A stretch of DNA of 64,000 nucleotides from Polaromonas sp. (GCA_021737975.1 JAIPCZ010000005.1:37561-101560); one strand, 5' to 3'; counted from the first letter of the stretch, positions 42,915 through 52,394 are shown. Numbers and translations: made by a program. The notes: generated by a model from the letters alone, not told the origin.

Positions 42915-43855
42915 TGACTTCAAGCTCCTTGACTCCCGTGAGCGCCAGCTTCGCCCAGGCCCTGCTGGCCGCGCAGCAGGCGTGTGGCCAGCAAAACTAC
43001 CCGCGCGGCGCCCTGTATGTGGTGGCCACGCCGATTGGCAACCTGGCGGATATTAGCCTGCGCGCCTTGCATGTGCTGCAACTGGCCGACCTGATCGCCT
43101 GCGAAGACACGCGCCACACCCAGGCCCTGCTGCGCGCCTATGGCATCGACAAGCCGCCGGCGCAGATGCTGGCGCTGCACCAGCACAACGAGGCGCAGGC
43201 GGCGCAGGCGGTGCTGGAGCGGCTGCGCCAGGGCCTGCGCGTGGCTTATGTGAGTGATGCCGGCACACCCGCCATCAGCGACCCCGGTGCCAGGCTGGTG
43301 GCCGAGGCGCGCCAGGCCGGCTTGCCGGTGCTGCCGCTGCCCGGGGCCAGCAGCATCACCACGGTGCTGAGTGTGGCCGGCCTGACGCTGGACGCCCAAC
43401 ACCCCGATGGCTTTGTTTTTGCAGGCTTTTTGCCCAGCAAGAGCGGCGAGCGCACCACCGCCGTGCAGACCCTGGCGGGCGAGGCGCGGGCCGTGGTCTT
43501 GCTCGAGGCACCGCACCGCATTGAAGCCCTGGCTGCGGCCCTGGCCGTTTTGGGTACGCGGGCGCTCACCGTGGGGCGCGAGCTGACCAAGCAATTCGAG
43601 GAAATTGCCACGCTGGCGGCGCAGGATTTCCCGGCCTGGCTGGCGCAGGACAGCAACCGATTGCGCGGTGAATTCGCCCTGGTGCTGCACCCGGCCCCGG
43701 CCAGCGTCGCCAGCGGCCCGGACAGCCGCGTGCTGCAATTGCTGCTGGCCGAGTTACCCCTGAAAACCGCCGTCAAGCTGGCCGCCGAGATCACCGGCGA
43801 GCCCCGCAACGCGCTGTACGAACTGGCCCTGGGCTTGAAGGGCAGGGCGACTTGA
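42914..43855 (+). CDS. rsmI: 16S rRNA (cytidine1402-2'-O)-methyltransferase
   Basis: A 313-residue SAM-dependent methyltransferase of the tetrapyrrole-methylase fold that modifies C1402 in the decoding centre. Typical segments are LYVVATPIGNLADISLRAL, CEDTRHTQALL, YVSDAGTPAISDPGARLV and GFLPSKSGER. The TTG start at 42914 has an AGAGGA site seven bases upstream; GTG 42938 is an alternative. It is divergent from yraN; in enterics the two face the same way. Confidence 0.94.
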   Translation: MTSSSLTPVSASFAQALLAAQQACGQQNYPRGALYVVATPIGNLADISLRALHVLQLADLIACEDTRHTQALLRAYGIDKPPAQMLALHQHNEAQAAQAVLERLRQGLRVAYVSDAGTPAISDPGARLVAEARQAGLPVLPLPGASSITTVLSVAGLTLDAQHPDGFVFAGFLPSKSGERTTAVQTLAGEARAVVLLEAPHRIEALAAALAVLGTRALTVGRELTKQFEEIATLAAQDFPAWLAQDSNRLRGEFALVLHPAPASVASGPDSRVLQLLLAELPLKTAVKLAAEITGEPRNALYELALGLKGRAT

Positions 43856-43867
43856 GTTGCCCGGAAG

Positions 43868-44107
43868 TCAGATCGCGAGGATTTTCATCGCCTTGCCAAG
43901 CGTATCGACCGAGTCCTGGTGTTTACCAGCCTTGTGCATGGTTTCACCTTCGGCGCGCAACTTCTTCACCTCTGACAACTGTTCTGAATTGAGTTTGGGA
44001 TTCGTCGCCAGCGCTGCGTCGATCTTCTTCATGTCAGCAGGGCAATGAAAGGCCAGGGCCGAGGTGCTGATGGCCAGGGCGCCAAGCAGTATAAAAATAT
44101 TGCGCAT
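43868..44107 (-). CDS. Small secreted protein, function unknown
   Basis: A 79-residue protein starting at ATG 44107. It has a signal peptide (NIFILLGALAISTSALA, cleavage about residue 19), leaving a helical, Lys-rich mature domain of about 60 residues with one Cys (FHCPADMKK). The repeated LNSEQLSEVKKLRAEGETMH and GKHQDSVDTLGKAM look like helical hairpin or single TPR-like units. A periplasmic helper protein is likely but the role is unknown. It lies between rsmI (convergent) and a secreted M48 protease gene on the same strand. Confidence 0.72.
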   Translation of the reverse strand: MRNIFILLGALAISTSALAFHCPADMKKIDAALATNPKLNSEQLSEVKKLRAEGETMHKAGKHQDSVDTLGKAMKILAI

Positions 44108-44193
44108 TGAGCTTTTCCTTTGACAGAGTGCGATCCCGCACGGGAGCGCCATTTGATCGCCAGCGCAGCGAAAAGTCAATCAAACTGGCGTGG

Positions 44194-45039
44194 CTATTTG
44201 TTTTGGCTGCGCGCGTACAGCGGCAGCACCTTGGGCAGATTGGCCTGGATGTCGGCAATGCGGGTGTTGCCGGAGGGGTGGGTGGAGAGCCATTGCGGCG
44301 GCGCGCCCTTGCTGGCTGCCGCCATCTTTTGCCACAGAGAGACACCGGCGCGCGGATCAAAACCGGCACGCGCGGCGAGTTCCATGCCGACCAGATCGGC
44401 ATCGGACTCATCGCTGCGGCTGAATTGCAGCGTGAGCAACTGCGCGCCGTAGCTGGTCACGGTCTGGCCCAGTTGCCCCAGGCCCAGCACATTGCTGAGC
44501 AAATTGGCGCCGATCCCGGTGGCCGCATTTTTGCCCATGCGGGCGCGGGCGTGTTCGCGCAGCGCGTGGGCGATCTCGTGGCCCATGACGGTGGCGACCT
44601 CGTCCTCGGTCAATTGCAACTGGTCCAGGATGCCGCTGTAAAACGCGATCTTGCCGCCCGGCATGCAAAACGCGTTGACCTGCCGGCTGCCGATCAGGTT
44701 CACCTCCCAGCGCCAGTTTCTGGCGCGCGGGTTCCAGCCCATGGCGTGGGGAATGATGCGTTGCGCAATGGCGCGCAAGCGCCTGACCTGGGGATGGTTC
44801 TTGCCGCCGAGCGCGTCTTTGGCAGCCGCCTGCTGCAGCATCTCGGCATATTGCTTTGCGGCAGATTGCTCCACGGTCTCGGCAGGAACCAGCCTGCTGA
44901 AGACCGAGTTTCCGCCCACCTCCACGCCTTCGTTGTCGCCACCCTGGGACAGCACCGGGCCAGGCGACAGCAGCAGCAGGGCCATACCCTGGAGCAGCGG
45001 CCGGCGCTGACAGCACAGGCAAGCGGCGCGGCGCGTCAT
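44194..45039 (-). CDS. M48-family metallopeptidase, exported
   Basis: A 281-residue zinc protease of the BepA/Oma1-like group. The zinc motif HEIAH lies in VMGHEIAHALREHARARMG; the third ligand is Glu in SRSDESDADLVGME. A signal peptide occupies about 1-31. Such enzymes act in the periplasm on misfolded outer-membrane proteins. The TPR region of BepA is missing, so it is the short form common in betaproteobacteria. It lies 14 bp downstream of the GspE-like gene. Confidence 0.9.
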   Translation of the reverse strand: MTRRAACLCCQRRPLLQGMALLLLSPGPVLSQGGDNEGVEVGGNSVFSRLVPAETVEQSAAKQYAEMLQQAAAKDALGGKNHPQVRRLRAIAQRIIPHAMGWNPRARNWRWEVNLIGSRQVNAFCMPGGKIAFYSGILDQLQLTEDEVATVMGHEIAHALREHARARMGKNAATGIGANLLSNVLGLGQLGQTVTSYGAQLLTLQFSRSDESDADLVGMELAARAGFDPRAGVSLWQKMAAASKGAPPQWLSTHPSGNTRIADIQANLPKVLPLYARSQNK

Positions 45040-45053
45040 GTCATCTGAAATGG

Positions 45054-47555
45054 CTATTTGATGCAGACTGAGCGCACCATCTTCAGGTCGGTCAGCCCCA
45101 TCATGACCTTTTCCATGCCGTCCATCTTCAGGGTGCGCATGCCGCCCTCAACGGCGGCCGAGAAGATTTCAGCCACCCGGGCACGTTCCTGGATCAGTTT
45201 CTTGATGCCGTCGTCGGCAATCAGCAATTCATGCAGGCCGACCCGGCCCTTGTAGCCGGTCTGGTTGCACTTGTCGCAGCCCACATGGCGGTAGAACTTC
45301 AGTTCATCCCCGGTCGCAAATTCGGTTTTCCAGCGCACGATGAGTTGGGCCAACTGCGCATCGAAATCGTCTTTCCACGAGACTGAATGCCGGAGTTCTT
45401 CCGCGTATTCAACTGCAAACAGGCGCAGTTCTTCGGCATCGGGCACATAGGCTTCCTTGCAGGCACACAGTTTCTTGGCCAGCCGTTGCGCCAAGATCCC
45501 CAGCAGGGCGTCGGCAAAATTGAATGGGTCCATGCCCATGTCGAGCAATCGGGTGATCGACTCGGGCGCCGAGTTGGTGTGCAGGGTCGAGAACACCAGG
45601 TGACCGGTAAGCGAGGCCTCCACGCCCATGGCCACGGTTTCGTGGTCGCGCGACTCACCCACCATGATGATGTCGGGGTCGGCCCGCAAAAAGGCCCGCA
45701 TGACCAACGCGAAGTCAATGCCGGCTTTTTTGTTGATCTGGACCTGGCGCAGGCCCTTCTGGGTGATTTCGACCGGATCCTCGGCGGTCCATATTTTGGT
45801 GTCCGGCTTGTTGAGGTGCTTCAGGATCGAGTGCAGCGTGGTGGTTTTGCCCGAGCCGGTGGGGCCGCACACATAGAACAGACCATAGGGCTTTTCAACC
45901 GTTCTGATCACCCGCTCCATGTTGTGCGGTGTCAGACCAAGCTTTTCCAGCGGGATGGGTTCACCGGCCGCCAGAATCCGCATCACCACGTCTTCGACGC
46001 CGCCGGCCGATGGGATGGTGGCGACGCGCAGTTCGATGTCAAGGGGGCCGTATTTCTTGAACTTGATTTTGCCGTCCTGGGGCTTGCGGCGCTCTGAAAT
46101 GTCGAGGTCGCACATGATTTTCAGGCGCGTCACCATGGCCTGGCGAAAATGGGCAGGCACTTCAATGTAGGGCTGCAATGAGCCGTCAATACGAAAACGA
46201 ATGCCTGTTTTGAGCTTGCCGGGCATCGGCTCGATGTGGATGTCGGACACCCCCTGATGGTAGGCATCGAGGATAACTTTGTTGACAAACTTGACCAGCT
46301 CATTGTCTGCCGCTGCGGACTCCAGCGAATCTTCGTTGGTGCCGTCGTCCATGGGCGAACTGTCCATGTCGGCGAGCATGTCGCTGATGCTTCCGCTCTC
46401 GGCCTCAAGGCCAAAGATCTGGCCCAGCGTCTGCACGAACTCATGGTGTGTGGTGACCCGGTAGGCAAACTTGCCGAGACGCGGGTAGACCTGCGCCACG
46501 ATGCGCGAGCTGCGCACCGTTTCGGGGTCCAGGCACATGATGACCAGCCCGTCGGGTGACTCTTCCAGAGGAATCCAGCCCTGCTCCGAGATGAATTCGC
46601 GCTTGAGTTTGCCGTGCAGGTTTTCAGAGCGAATGCGGCCCTCGCTGAAGGGCTCATAGGGCACGCCAAAAAACCTGGCCAGAGAGGGTCCGATTTGGAC
46701 CGGCCGCACCTGGTAGTCATTAAGCAACAACTGCTCGACTGTCTGCCCCTTTTCGCGCGCCTCCTTCAGACAGCGCTGCAACTCATCGGCTGTCATGACG
46801 CCACTGGAGACCAGGCCGTCATATTTGGTGACCATGCGGCGCACGCTTTCTTCCTGATTACGAATGCGCTGGCGGATGGCGGTGGCCAGGGTCTTACAAA
46901 GCTGGGTGACGCCTTCCACATCCAGTTCACCAAACATCTGGTCGTTCTTGTTGTTGATGATCTGCAGCACGCCATGGAGCGTCTTGCCCTCAAGAATCGG
47001 GGCCACCAGCATTTGCCGCGTACGGTAACCTGTGCGCCGGTCCACCGCCTTCAAAAAGGTCAGGTCAGGATGCACTTTATTCAGGGCTTCACTGTCGTAG
47101 ACATCGGCCAGATTCACCACTTTTTGACTGAAAGCGACATAACCCGCCACGCTTTGAGGGCTGATGGGGAGCTTCAGGTCCTGGTTACTGTTGAGTCCGG
47201 TCTTGACTTTGGAAATAATGGCATTGCGCTCCTCGTTGACCACATAAAGCGTCAGCCGGTCAGCATTGAACAACTTGCAAATGTCCTGGCTCGACTCCAG
47301 CATGATTTGCTCGATGTTTTCGGTCTCATGGATGCGTGCGGTCACTTGTTGCAACTGCTTGTAAAAAAGTGCATCAAGGGTCATGCTGCCATGATCATGG
47401 CCGGGCGGTTGCGTGAGGGTGTTCATGTTTCTTCTATTCGCATACTTTGCAGACTTTGCGGACCTTAACAATTTCGCGGACTTTGCGGACTTTACAGGCT
47501 TTATCGACTTTGCAGGCTTAATCTTGTTGAATAGTGCCTTGAACCATGCGAACAT
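45054..47555 (-). CDS. GspE/PilB-family ATPase with N-terminal GAF domain
   Basis: An 833-residue secretion-type ATPase. Residues 1-45 form a basic low-complexity head of K-S-A-K units coded by 9-bp tandem repeats. A GAF domain follows (about 75-230), then a type II/IV ATPase N-terminal domain (about 255-390) and the ATPase core (about 430-820) with Walker A GPTGSGKTTTL, Walker B DPDIIMVGESRD, HTNSAPESITRLL and a zinc knuckle (CAC, then CDKCNQTGYKG). The family drives pilus or type II secretion assembly. A GAF fused to it is unusual and suggests control by a small ligand or nucleotide. ATG 47555 is 8 bp from the FHA gene; ATG 47426 would skip the head. Confidence 0.86.
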   Translation of the reverse strand: MFAWFKALFNKIKPAKSIKPVKSAKSAKLLRSAKSAKYANRRNMNTLTQPPGHDHGSMTLDALFYKQLQQVTARIHETENIEQIMLESSQDICKLFNADRLTLYVVNEERNAIISKVKTGLNSNQDLKLPISPQSVAGYVAFSQKVVNLADVYDSEALNKVHPDLTFLKAVDRRTGYRTRQMLVAPILEGKTLHGVLQIINNKNDQMFGELDVEGVTQLCKTLATAIRQRIRNQEESVRRMVTKYDGLVSSGVMTADELQRCLKEAREKGQTVEQLLLNDYQVRPVQIGPSLARFFGVPYEPFSEGRIRSENLHGKLKREFISEQGWIPLEESPDGLVIMCLDPETVRSSRIVAQVYPRLGKFAYRVTTHHEFVQTLGQIFGLEAESGSISDMLADMDSSPMDDGTNEDSLESAAADNELVKFVNKVILDAYHQGVSDIHIEPMPGKLKTGIRFRIDGSLQPYIEVPAHFRQAMVTRLKIMCDLDISERRKPQDGKIKFKKYGPLDIELRVATIPSAGGVEDVVMRILAAGEPIPLEKLGLTPHNMERVIRTVEKPYGLFYVCGPTGSGKTTTLHSILKHLNKPDTKIWTAEDPVEITQKGLRQVQINKKAGIDFALVMRAFLRADPDIIMVGESRDHETVAMGVEASLTGHLVFSTLHTNSAPESITRLLDMGMDPFNFADALLGILAQRLAKKLCACKEAYVPDAEELRLFAVEYAEELRHSVSWKDDFDAQLAQLIVRWKTEFATGDELKFYRHVGCDKCNQTGYKGRVGLHELLIADDGIKKLIQERARVAEIFSAAVEGGMRTLKMDGMEKVMMGLTDLKMVRSVCIK
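47440..47522. repeat. Degenerate 9-bp tandem repeat in the ATPase gene
   Basis: About nine imperfect copies of a 9-mer with the form GACTTTGCG (for example TTTGCAGAC, TTTGCGGAC, TTCGCGGAC, TTTACAGGC) run in register with the reading frame. On the bottom strand they code the K-S-A-K units at the ATPase N-terminus. Copy number could change by slippage without breaking the frame. Confidence 0.72.
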
Positions 47556-47563
47556 CGCGTTGA

Positions 47564-48208
47564 TCAGAGCGACAAAAATTGCAGCACCGTGCCGCCCAGG
47601 GTGATCTGATCGTCCTGGCGCAGCAGGACCGGCTCCTGCCCTATGGAAGTCCCGTTGAGCAAGGGTAACTGCGTGCCATCGACATGGTGGACATAGTAGT
47701 TTTCTTCGCGCCGTGTGATGGCAGCAACAGCAACGCCGGGCTTGCCGAAGGTGGTTACCGGTTTGGTGAGCGGCATTTCGCGCCCTGCGGCCGGACCCGA
47801 CATGACCTTGATACGGCCCGGGCGGCTGACAGGCACTTCGGCGATGTCGTTAAAGGCCTGTGGCCAGGTGGCATCATAGGGTGGATCTGGCTCCTTGGCT
47901 GGCGACTCATAACGCGCCTCCGACCCGGCTGAAAAGATGATTTGGAAATGACCGATTTCAATCGTGTCACTCTCTTGAAGCACCTGCTTTTTAACCGCAC
48001 GACCATTCACATAAGTGCCGTTGGTGCTGTCCAGATCTTCGATCGTCACCTGTTGATCTTCCTGAATCAGGCAGGCGTGCCGACCGCTCACCGCCAGGTT
48101 TTCCAGAACGACGTCGTTGTACGGTCGCCGACCCAGGGTAGTGCGTTTTTTGGCGAGGCTGACTTCCTTGATGAGGTCACCGTCAAGTCTGATGGTGATT
48201 CTTTGCAC
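47564..48208 (-). CDS. FHA-domain protein
   Basis: A 214-residue protein with an N-terminal FHA domain (about 20-85) carrying all phosphothreonine-binding marks: LGRRPYNDVVL, SGRHACL, and DSTNGTYVNGR. A second, weaker FHA-like domain covers about 130-214 (TTFGKPGVAVAAITRREENYYV ... LLNGTSIG), missing the SxRH motif. It lies between a PP2C phosphatase gene (45 bp) and the GAF-GspE ATPase gene (8 bp). It is likely an adaptor that binds a phosphorylated partner; no Ser/Thr kinase gene is in the window. Confidence 0.88.
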   Translation of the reverse strand: MQRITIRLDGDLIKEVSLAKKRTTLGRRPYNDVVLENLAVSGRHACLIQEDQQVTIEDLDSTNGTYVNGRAVKKQVLQESDTIEIGHFQIIFSAGSEARYESPAKEPDPPYDATWPQAFNDIAEVPVSRPGRIKVMSGPAAGREMPLTKPVTTFGKPGVAVAAITRREENYYVHHVDGTQLPLLNGTSIGQEPVLLRQDDQITLGGTVLQFLSL

Positions 48209-48253
48209 AAAATCTCCTTAAAATATTTTTAATTATCTCCCAAACGATGGCCG

Positions 48254-49018
48254 CTACCCGCCCTGGCTTCCAGGCCCATCCACGGCATGAATCAACATCA
48301 CGGTCACGTTATCCCGACCCCCTTTGGCGTTGGCCCGATGGATCAAAGCGGTCGCGCGCTGGGCAAGACCCGTGTTTTCGCTCATCAGGCTGGCAATGTT
48401 GGCATCGTCCACCATGTCAGTCAAGCCATCGGAGCACATCAGGTAAAGATCCCCCGCTTCGACCGGGTGAATCTTGACTTCCAGAGGCAATCTGGACTCA
48501 ACGCCAAGCGCCCGGGTCAACAAGTTGCGACCCGGGGCATTCGCGGCATGGGCCCGGGTAATCAAGCCGGCATCGACCTGCTCCTGCAGCATGGAGTGAT
48601 CCTTGGTGATTTGCGCCAAAACACCGCCGCGCAAACGATAGCAGCGCGAGTCCCCCACATGGGTCAAAAACAGCCGGTCGCCCTGAAAAACCCCAAGCAC
48701 GACGGTGGTGCCCATGTTTTTATAGCTGGGATTGCCGGCGGCGGCCTGGAGAATCTCCTGGTTGGCCTTGTCAACACTGCGCGCCAACAAATGGCACAGG
48801 TCATCTGCATGATTCAAGGGCACGCTTCGAGACAGGTAAAGCGTCAGCGCTTTGGCAATGGAGGTCGCAGCCATGCTGCTGGCCACTTCCCCCGCGCTGT
48901 ATCCGCCCATGCCATCGGCCAGCACGGCGAAGCCGGCATTTTCGTCAAACAGAAAGAAATCCTCGTTGTTTGATCGGATCAAGCCGGGGTCAGTTTGTGC
49001 GCAGTAGGCGTAGTTCAT
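48254..49018 (-). CDS. PP2C-type serine/threonine phosphatase
   Basis: A 254-residue metal-dependent phosphatase of the PPM/Stp1 group. It begins DPGLIRSNNEDFFLFDE, has the metal motif LADGMGGYSAGEVASSMA, then TTVVLGVFQGDRLFLTHVGDSRCYRLR, LLTRALGVE, MCSDGLTDMV and GGRDNVTVMLI. All usual metal ligands are visible (Asp in NED, DGMGG, CSDGL, RDN). It is the first gene of the PP2C-FHA-GspE operon. Confidence 0.92.
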   Translation of the reverse strand: MNYAYCAQTDPGLIRSNNEDFFLFDENAGFAVLADGMGGYSAGEVASSMAATSIAKALTLYLSRSVPLNHADDLCHLLARSVDKANQEILQAAAGNPSYKNMGTTVVLGVFQGDRLFLTHVGDSRCYRLRGGVLAQITKDHSMLQEQVDAGLITRAHAANAPGRNLLTRALGVESRLPLEVKIHPVEAGDLYLMCSDGLTDMVDDANIASLMSENTGLAQRATALIHRANAKGGRDNVTVMLIHAVDGPGSQGG

Positions 49019-49055
49019 AGTTCGTTAGTGCTCGGGCCAGCCCCAGAAACAGGAA

Positions 49056-49083
49056 AGCCGGATTGTCCTTCGGACATCCGGCT
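49056..49083 (-). terminator. Hairpin after sucD
   Basis: AGCCGGATTGTCC and GGACATCCGGCT pair (one mismatch) around a TTC loop. On the bottom strand it is followed by a short T-rich stretch (TTCCTGTTT), so it can end the sucCD transcript before the PP2C gene. Confidence 0.65.
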
Positions 49084-49129
49084 CGGGGCTTTGACCCCGG
49101 TCAAAAGCCTCGTCTAGAAGCTTGCAAGC

Positions 49130-50023
49130 CTACAGCATGGCCTTGAGCAGTTTGGCCATCTCGGACGGGTTGCGTGTCACCTTGAAGCCGCACTCTTCCA
49201 TCACGGCGAGCTTGGCTTCCGCAGTGTCGGCACCGCCAGAAATCAAGGCACCGGCATGGCCCATGCGTTTGCCCGCAGGCGCCGTCACACCGGCGATGAA
49301 CCCAACGATGGGCTTCTTCATGTTGAGTTTGCACCAGCGCGCGGCTTCGGCTTCATCGGGGCCGCCGATTTCTCCAATCATGATGACGGCGTCGGTGTCC
49401 GGGTCGTCATTGAACGCCTGCATCACATCGATGTGCTTCAAGCCATTGATGGGGTCGCCACCAATGCCCACGGCGCTGGACTGGCCCAAACCGATTTCGG
49501 TCAATTGCGCCACAGCCTCGTAGGTCAGCGTGCCGGAGCGGCTGACCACACCGATGCGGCCCTTGCGGTGGATGTGACCGGGCATGATGCCAATCTTGAT
49601 CTCATCGGGCGTGATCAAACCAGGGCAGTTGGGACCGAGCAGCAGCGTCTTCTTGCCGCCGGCCGCTTCCTTTGCTTTCATGCGGTTACGCACTTCGAGC
49701 ATGTCACGCACCGGAATGCCTTCAGTGATGCAAATGGCCAGGTCCAGGTCGGCCTCGACGGCTTCCCAGATGGCTGCAGCGGCACCGGCCGGCGGCACGT
49801 AAATCACGCTGACCGTGGCGCCGGTCTCAGAGGCGGCTTCCTTGACCGAGGCGTAAATCGGGATGTTGAAGATCGACTCGCCTGCCTTCTTGGGGTTGAC
49901 ACCCGCGACAAAGCAGTTTTTGCCATTGGCGTATTCCTGGCACTTTTCAGTGTGGAACTGGCCGGTCTTGCCGGTGATACCCTGGGTGATGACCTTGGTG
50001 TCTTTGTTGATGTAGATAGACAT
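49130..50023 (-). CDS. sucD: Succinate-CoA ligase, ADP-forming, alpha subunit
   Basis: A 297-residue TCA-cycle subunit that binds CoA and carries the phospho-histidine. Visible marks: TQGITGKTGQFHTEKC near the N-terminus, the CoA-binding region, GIMPGHIHRKGRIGVVSRSGTL, and the active His region GHAGALISGGADTAEAK. It follows sucC by 5 bp. Confidence 0.97.
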   Translation of the reverse strand: MSIYINKDTKVITQGITGKTGQFHTEKCQEYANGKNCFVAGVNPKKAGESIFNIPIYASVKEAASETGATVSVIYVPPAGAAAAIWEAVEADLDLAICITEGIPVRDMLEVRNRMKAKEAAGGKKTLLLGPNCPGLITPDEIKIGIMPGHIHRKGRIGVVSRSGTLTYEAVAQLTEIGLGQSSAVGIGGDPINGLKHIDVMQAFNDDPDTDAVIMIGEIGGPDEAEAARWCKLNMKKPIVGFIAGVTAPAGKRMGHAGALISGGADTAEAKLAVMEECGFKVTRNPSEMAKLLKAML

Positions 50024-50028
50024 TTTGA

Positions 50029-51192
50029 TTAACCTTTCACCGCTTTAACTGCTGCTTGTGCAGCCTCTGCCATGGTGTCCACGGAAATGATCGGCAGGCC
50101 GCTCTCGGCCAGCATCTTTTTGCCGAGCTCTTCGTTGGTACCCTTCATGCGCACGACCAGCGGCACATTCAGGTTGGTCGCCTTGCAGGCGCTGATGACG
50201 CCGGTGGCAATGGTGTCGCACTTCATGATGCCGCCAAAGATATTGACCAGGATGGCCTTGACCTTGGGGTTCTTCAGCATGATCTTGAAGGCCTCAGTGA
50301 CCTTCTCGGGGGTGGCGCCGCCGCCCACGTCGAGAAAGTTGGCGGGTTCCGCGCCAAACAGCTTGATGGTGTCCATGGTGGCCATGGCCAGGCCCGCGCC
50401 GTTGACCAGGCAGCCGATGTTGCCGTCCAGGCTGATGTAGGCCAGGTCAAACTTGCTGGCTTCGACTTCGGCAGGGTCTTCCTCGTCGAGGTCGCGGTAA
50501 GCCACGATCTCGGGGTGACGGTAAAGGGCGTTGGCGTCGAAGTTGAACTTGGCGTCGAGTGCAATCACATTGCCCTTGCCGTCGCGGTTCAGCGGGTTGA
50601 TTTCGACCAGGGACGCGTCGGTGTCCATGTAGCACTTGTAGAGCTTCTGGAAGATGTCCACGGCTTGCGCAGTGGACCCAGCCGGCATGCCGATGGCGTC
50701 AGCAATCTTTTTGGCTTGCTCAGCACCCAGACCCGCCAGCGGATCGATGAACTCGGTGATGATCTTCTCGGGGGTGGAGTGGGCCACTTCCTCGATGTCC
50801 ATGCCGCCCTCGGAGGAGGCAATAAAGGCCACCTTTTGCGTGGCACGGTCGGTCACCACGGACACGTAGTATTCCTTCTGGATGTCGGCACCGTCTTCGA
50901 TGTAGAGGCGACGCACCTTCTGGCCTTCAGGGCCGGTCTGGTGGGTCTTGAGCTGCATGCCCAGGATTTCGCCAGCGATGCGTTTGACATCTTCGATGGT
51001 CTTGGCAACCTTGACGCCGCCGCCCTTGCCACGGCCCCCGGCGTGGATCTGCGCCTTGACAACCCAGACCGGGCCGCCGAGTTTTTGTGCGGCTTCCACC
51101 GCCTCTTGAACGGTGAACGCCGCAATGCCGCGAGGCACTGGCACACCGAATTGACGCAAGATTTCCTTGCCTTGGTACTCGTGAATTTTCAT
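50029..51192 (-). CDS. sucC: Succinate-CoA ligase, ADP-forming, beta subunit
   Basis: A 387-residue ATP-grasp subunit that binds nucleotide and succinate. It begins [22 protein letters not shown], has [18 protein letters not shown] for nucleotide binding, and ends with [19 protein letters not shown]. It leads the sucCD operon. The 162-bp gap to divergent argC holds both promoters. Confidence 0.97.
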   Translation of the reverse strand: MKIHEYQGKEILRQFGVPVPRGIAAFTVQEAVEAAQKLGGPVWVVKAQIHAGGRGKGGGVKVAKTIEDVKRIAGEILGMQLKTHQTGPEGQKVRRLYIEDGADIQKEYYVSVVTDRATQKVAFIASSEGGMDIEEVAHSTPEKIITEFIDPLAGLGAEQAKKIADAIGMPAGSTAQAVDIFQKLYKCYMDTDASLVEINPLNRDGKGNVIALDAKFNFDANALYRHPEIVAYRDLDEEDPAEVEASKFDLAYISLDGNIGCLVNGAGLAMATMDTIKLFGAEPANFLDVGGGATPEKVTEAFKIMLKNPKVKAILVNIFGGIMKCDTIATGVISACKATNLNVPLVVRMKGTNEELGKKMLAESGLPIISVDTMAEAAQAAVKAVKG

Positions 51193-51354
51193 GAGCTGTT
51201 TCTCTCAGGAATGGATGATGGATAGCCGACTGATTTGTCCAACAGGGCAGCATCAGGGACACCGTGCGAAGCAACTGCGGACTGTATCATGCTGCATTGC
51301 GGCAAACTGTTGCCAGCCTTACAAGCGACTCACTTTTCAGGATTTCACTTCACC

Positions 51355-52290
51355 ATGCAAAAAATATTCATCGACGGCGAGGCCGGCACCACTGGTTTGC
51401 AGATTCGGGAACGCCTGCAAACCCTGCCCGGTGTCGAACTCATCAGCATTGCGACGGAGCTGCGCAAGGATGCCAACGCCAAACGTGACCTGCTGGCGCA
51501 AGCCGACCTGGTGGTGCTGTGTTTGCACGACGAGGCGGCAATTGAGTCGGTGGCCATGGTCGATGCGCTGGAAAAAAGCAGCGGCCAGGCCGGCCCCAAA
51601 ATCATTGATGCGTCGACCGCGCACCGCACTGCGCCAGGCTGGGTTTACGGCTTTCCCGAACTGGCAGCCGGACAACGCGAGGCGATTCAGGGCGCACGCC
51701 GGGTGGCCAACCCGGGCTGTTACGCCACGGGCGCCATTGCGTTGCTGCGGCCCTTGATCGACGCCGGGCTGATCCCGGTCGATTTCCCGCTGTGCCTGCC
51801 TTCGGTCAGCGGTTATTCGGGTGGCGGCCGGCCCATGATCGAAGCCTACGAGCAGGGCACGGCACCGGCCTTCGAGCTCTACGGCCTGGGTTTGAAGCAC
51901 AAGCACATCCCGGAAATCATGGCCTTGACCGGACTGACGCGCCGCCCCCTGTTTGTGCCCTCGGTCGGCAACTTCAGACAGGGCATGCTGGTGCAGCTGC
52001 CGCTGCACCTGGACCAACTGCCCGGCCGGCCCAGCGCGGACGACTTGCACAACGCCCTGGCACGGCATTACGCCAACAGCGAGTGGGTCAAGGTTTTGCC
52101 AGCCACCCCGGACAACAAGCTCGACGCCGTGGCCCTGGCCGACACCAACCAGCTGGAGCTGCGTGTGTTTGCCAACCGTGACGCCGGTGATGGTTTTCAG
52201 CACGCGGTGCTGGTGGCGCGGCTGGACAACCTGGGCAAGGGCGCCAGCGGTGCGGCAGTGCAAAACCTGCAGTTGATGCTGGGGCTGTAA
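51355..52290 (+). CDS. argC: N-acetyl-gamma-glutamyl-phosphate reductase (type 2)
   Basis: A 311-residue NADPH-dependent enzyme of arginine synthesis. The N-terminal nucleotide-binding segment is [17 protein letters not shown], the active Cys is in [15 protein letters not shown], and [17 protein letters not shown] follows. The length of about 310 residues marks the shorter type 2 form. The ATG at 51355 was chosen; the frame extends upstream to 51235 without a family match. Confidence 0.95.
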   Translation: MQKIFIDGEAGTTGLQIRERLQTLPGVELISIATELRKDANAKRDLLAQADLVVLCLHDEAAIESVAMVDALEKSSGQAGPKIIDASTAHRTAPGWVYGFPELAAGQREAIQGARRVANPGCYATGAIALLRPLIDAGLIPVDFPLCLPSVSGYSGGGRPMIEAYEQGTAPAFELYGLGLKHKHIPEIMALTGLTRRPLFVPSVGNFRQGMLVQLPLHLDQLPGRPSADDLHNALARHYANSEWVKVLPATPDNKLDAVALADTNQLELRVFANRDAGDGFQHAVLVARLDNLGKGASGAAVQNLQLMLGL

Positions 52291-52293
52291 CAC

Positions 52294-52370
52294 GCTGAGT
52301 GGGCCTGGGGGCGGCCGCCTCATACTGTCAAACGCCCAGAAATCGGCGACCACCCCCAGGCCCATTCAGC
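52294..52370. other. Long imperfect hairpin between argC and recX
   Basis: Arms of 26 bases (52294-52319 and 52345-52370) pair with three mismatches, leaving a 25-base loop. In each mismatch the RNA could still form a G-U pair on one strand. It sits between convergent argC and recX. There is no T-run on either side, so a simple intrinsic terminator is not certain. Confidence 0.65.
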
Positions 52371-52394
52371 TTGCAGTGGCGCGTTTGGATGCGC

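Noticed and set aside
47440..47522. CRISPR array
   Set aside because: The repeats are only 9 bp, without spacers, and are in frame inside a gene.
52294..52370. Integron attC site
   Set aside because: No GTTRRRY core sites and no integrase or cassette array nearby.
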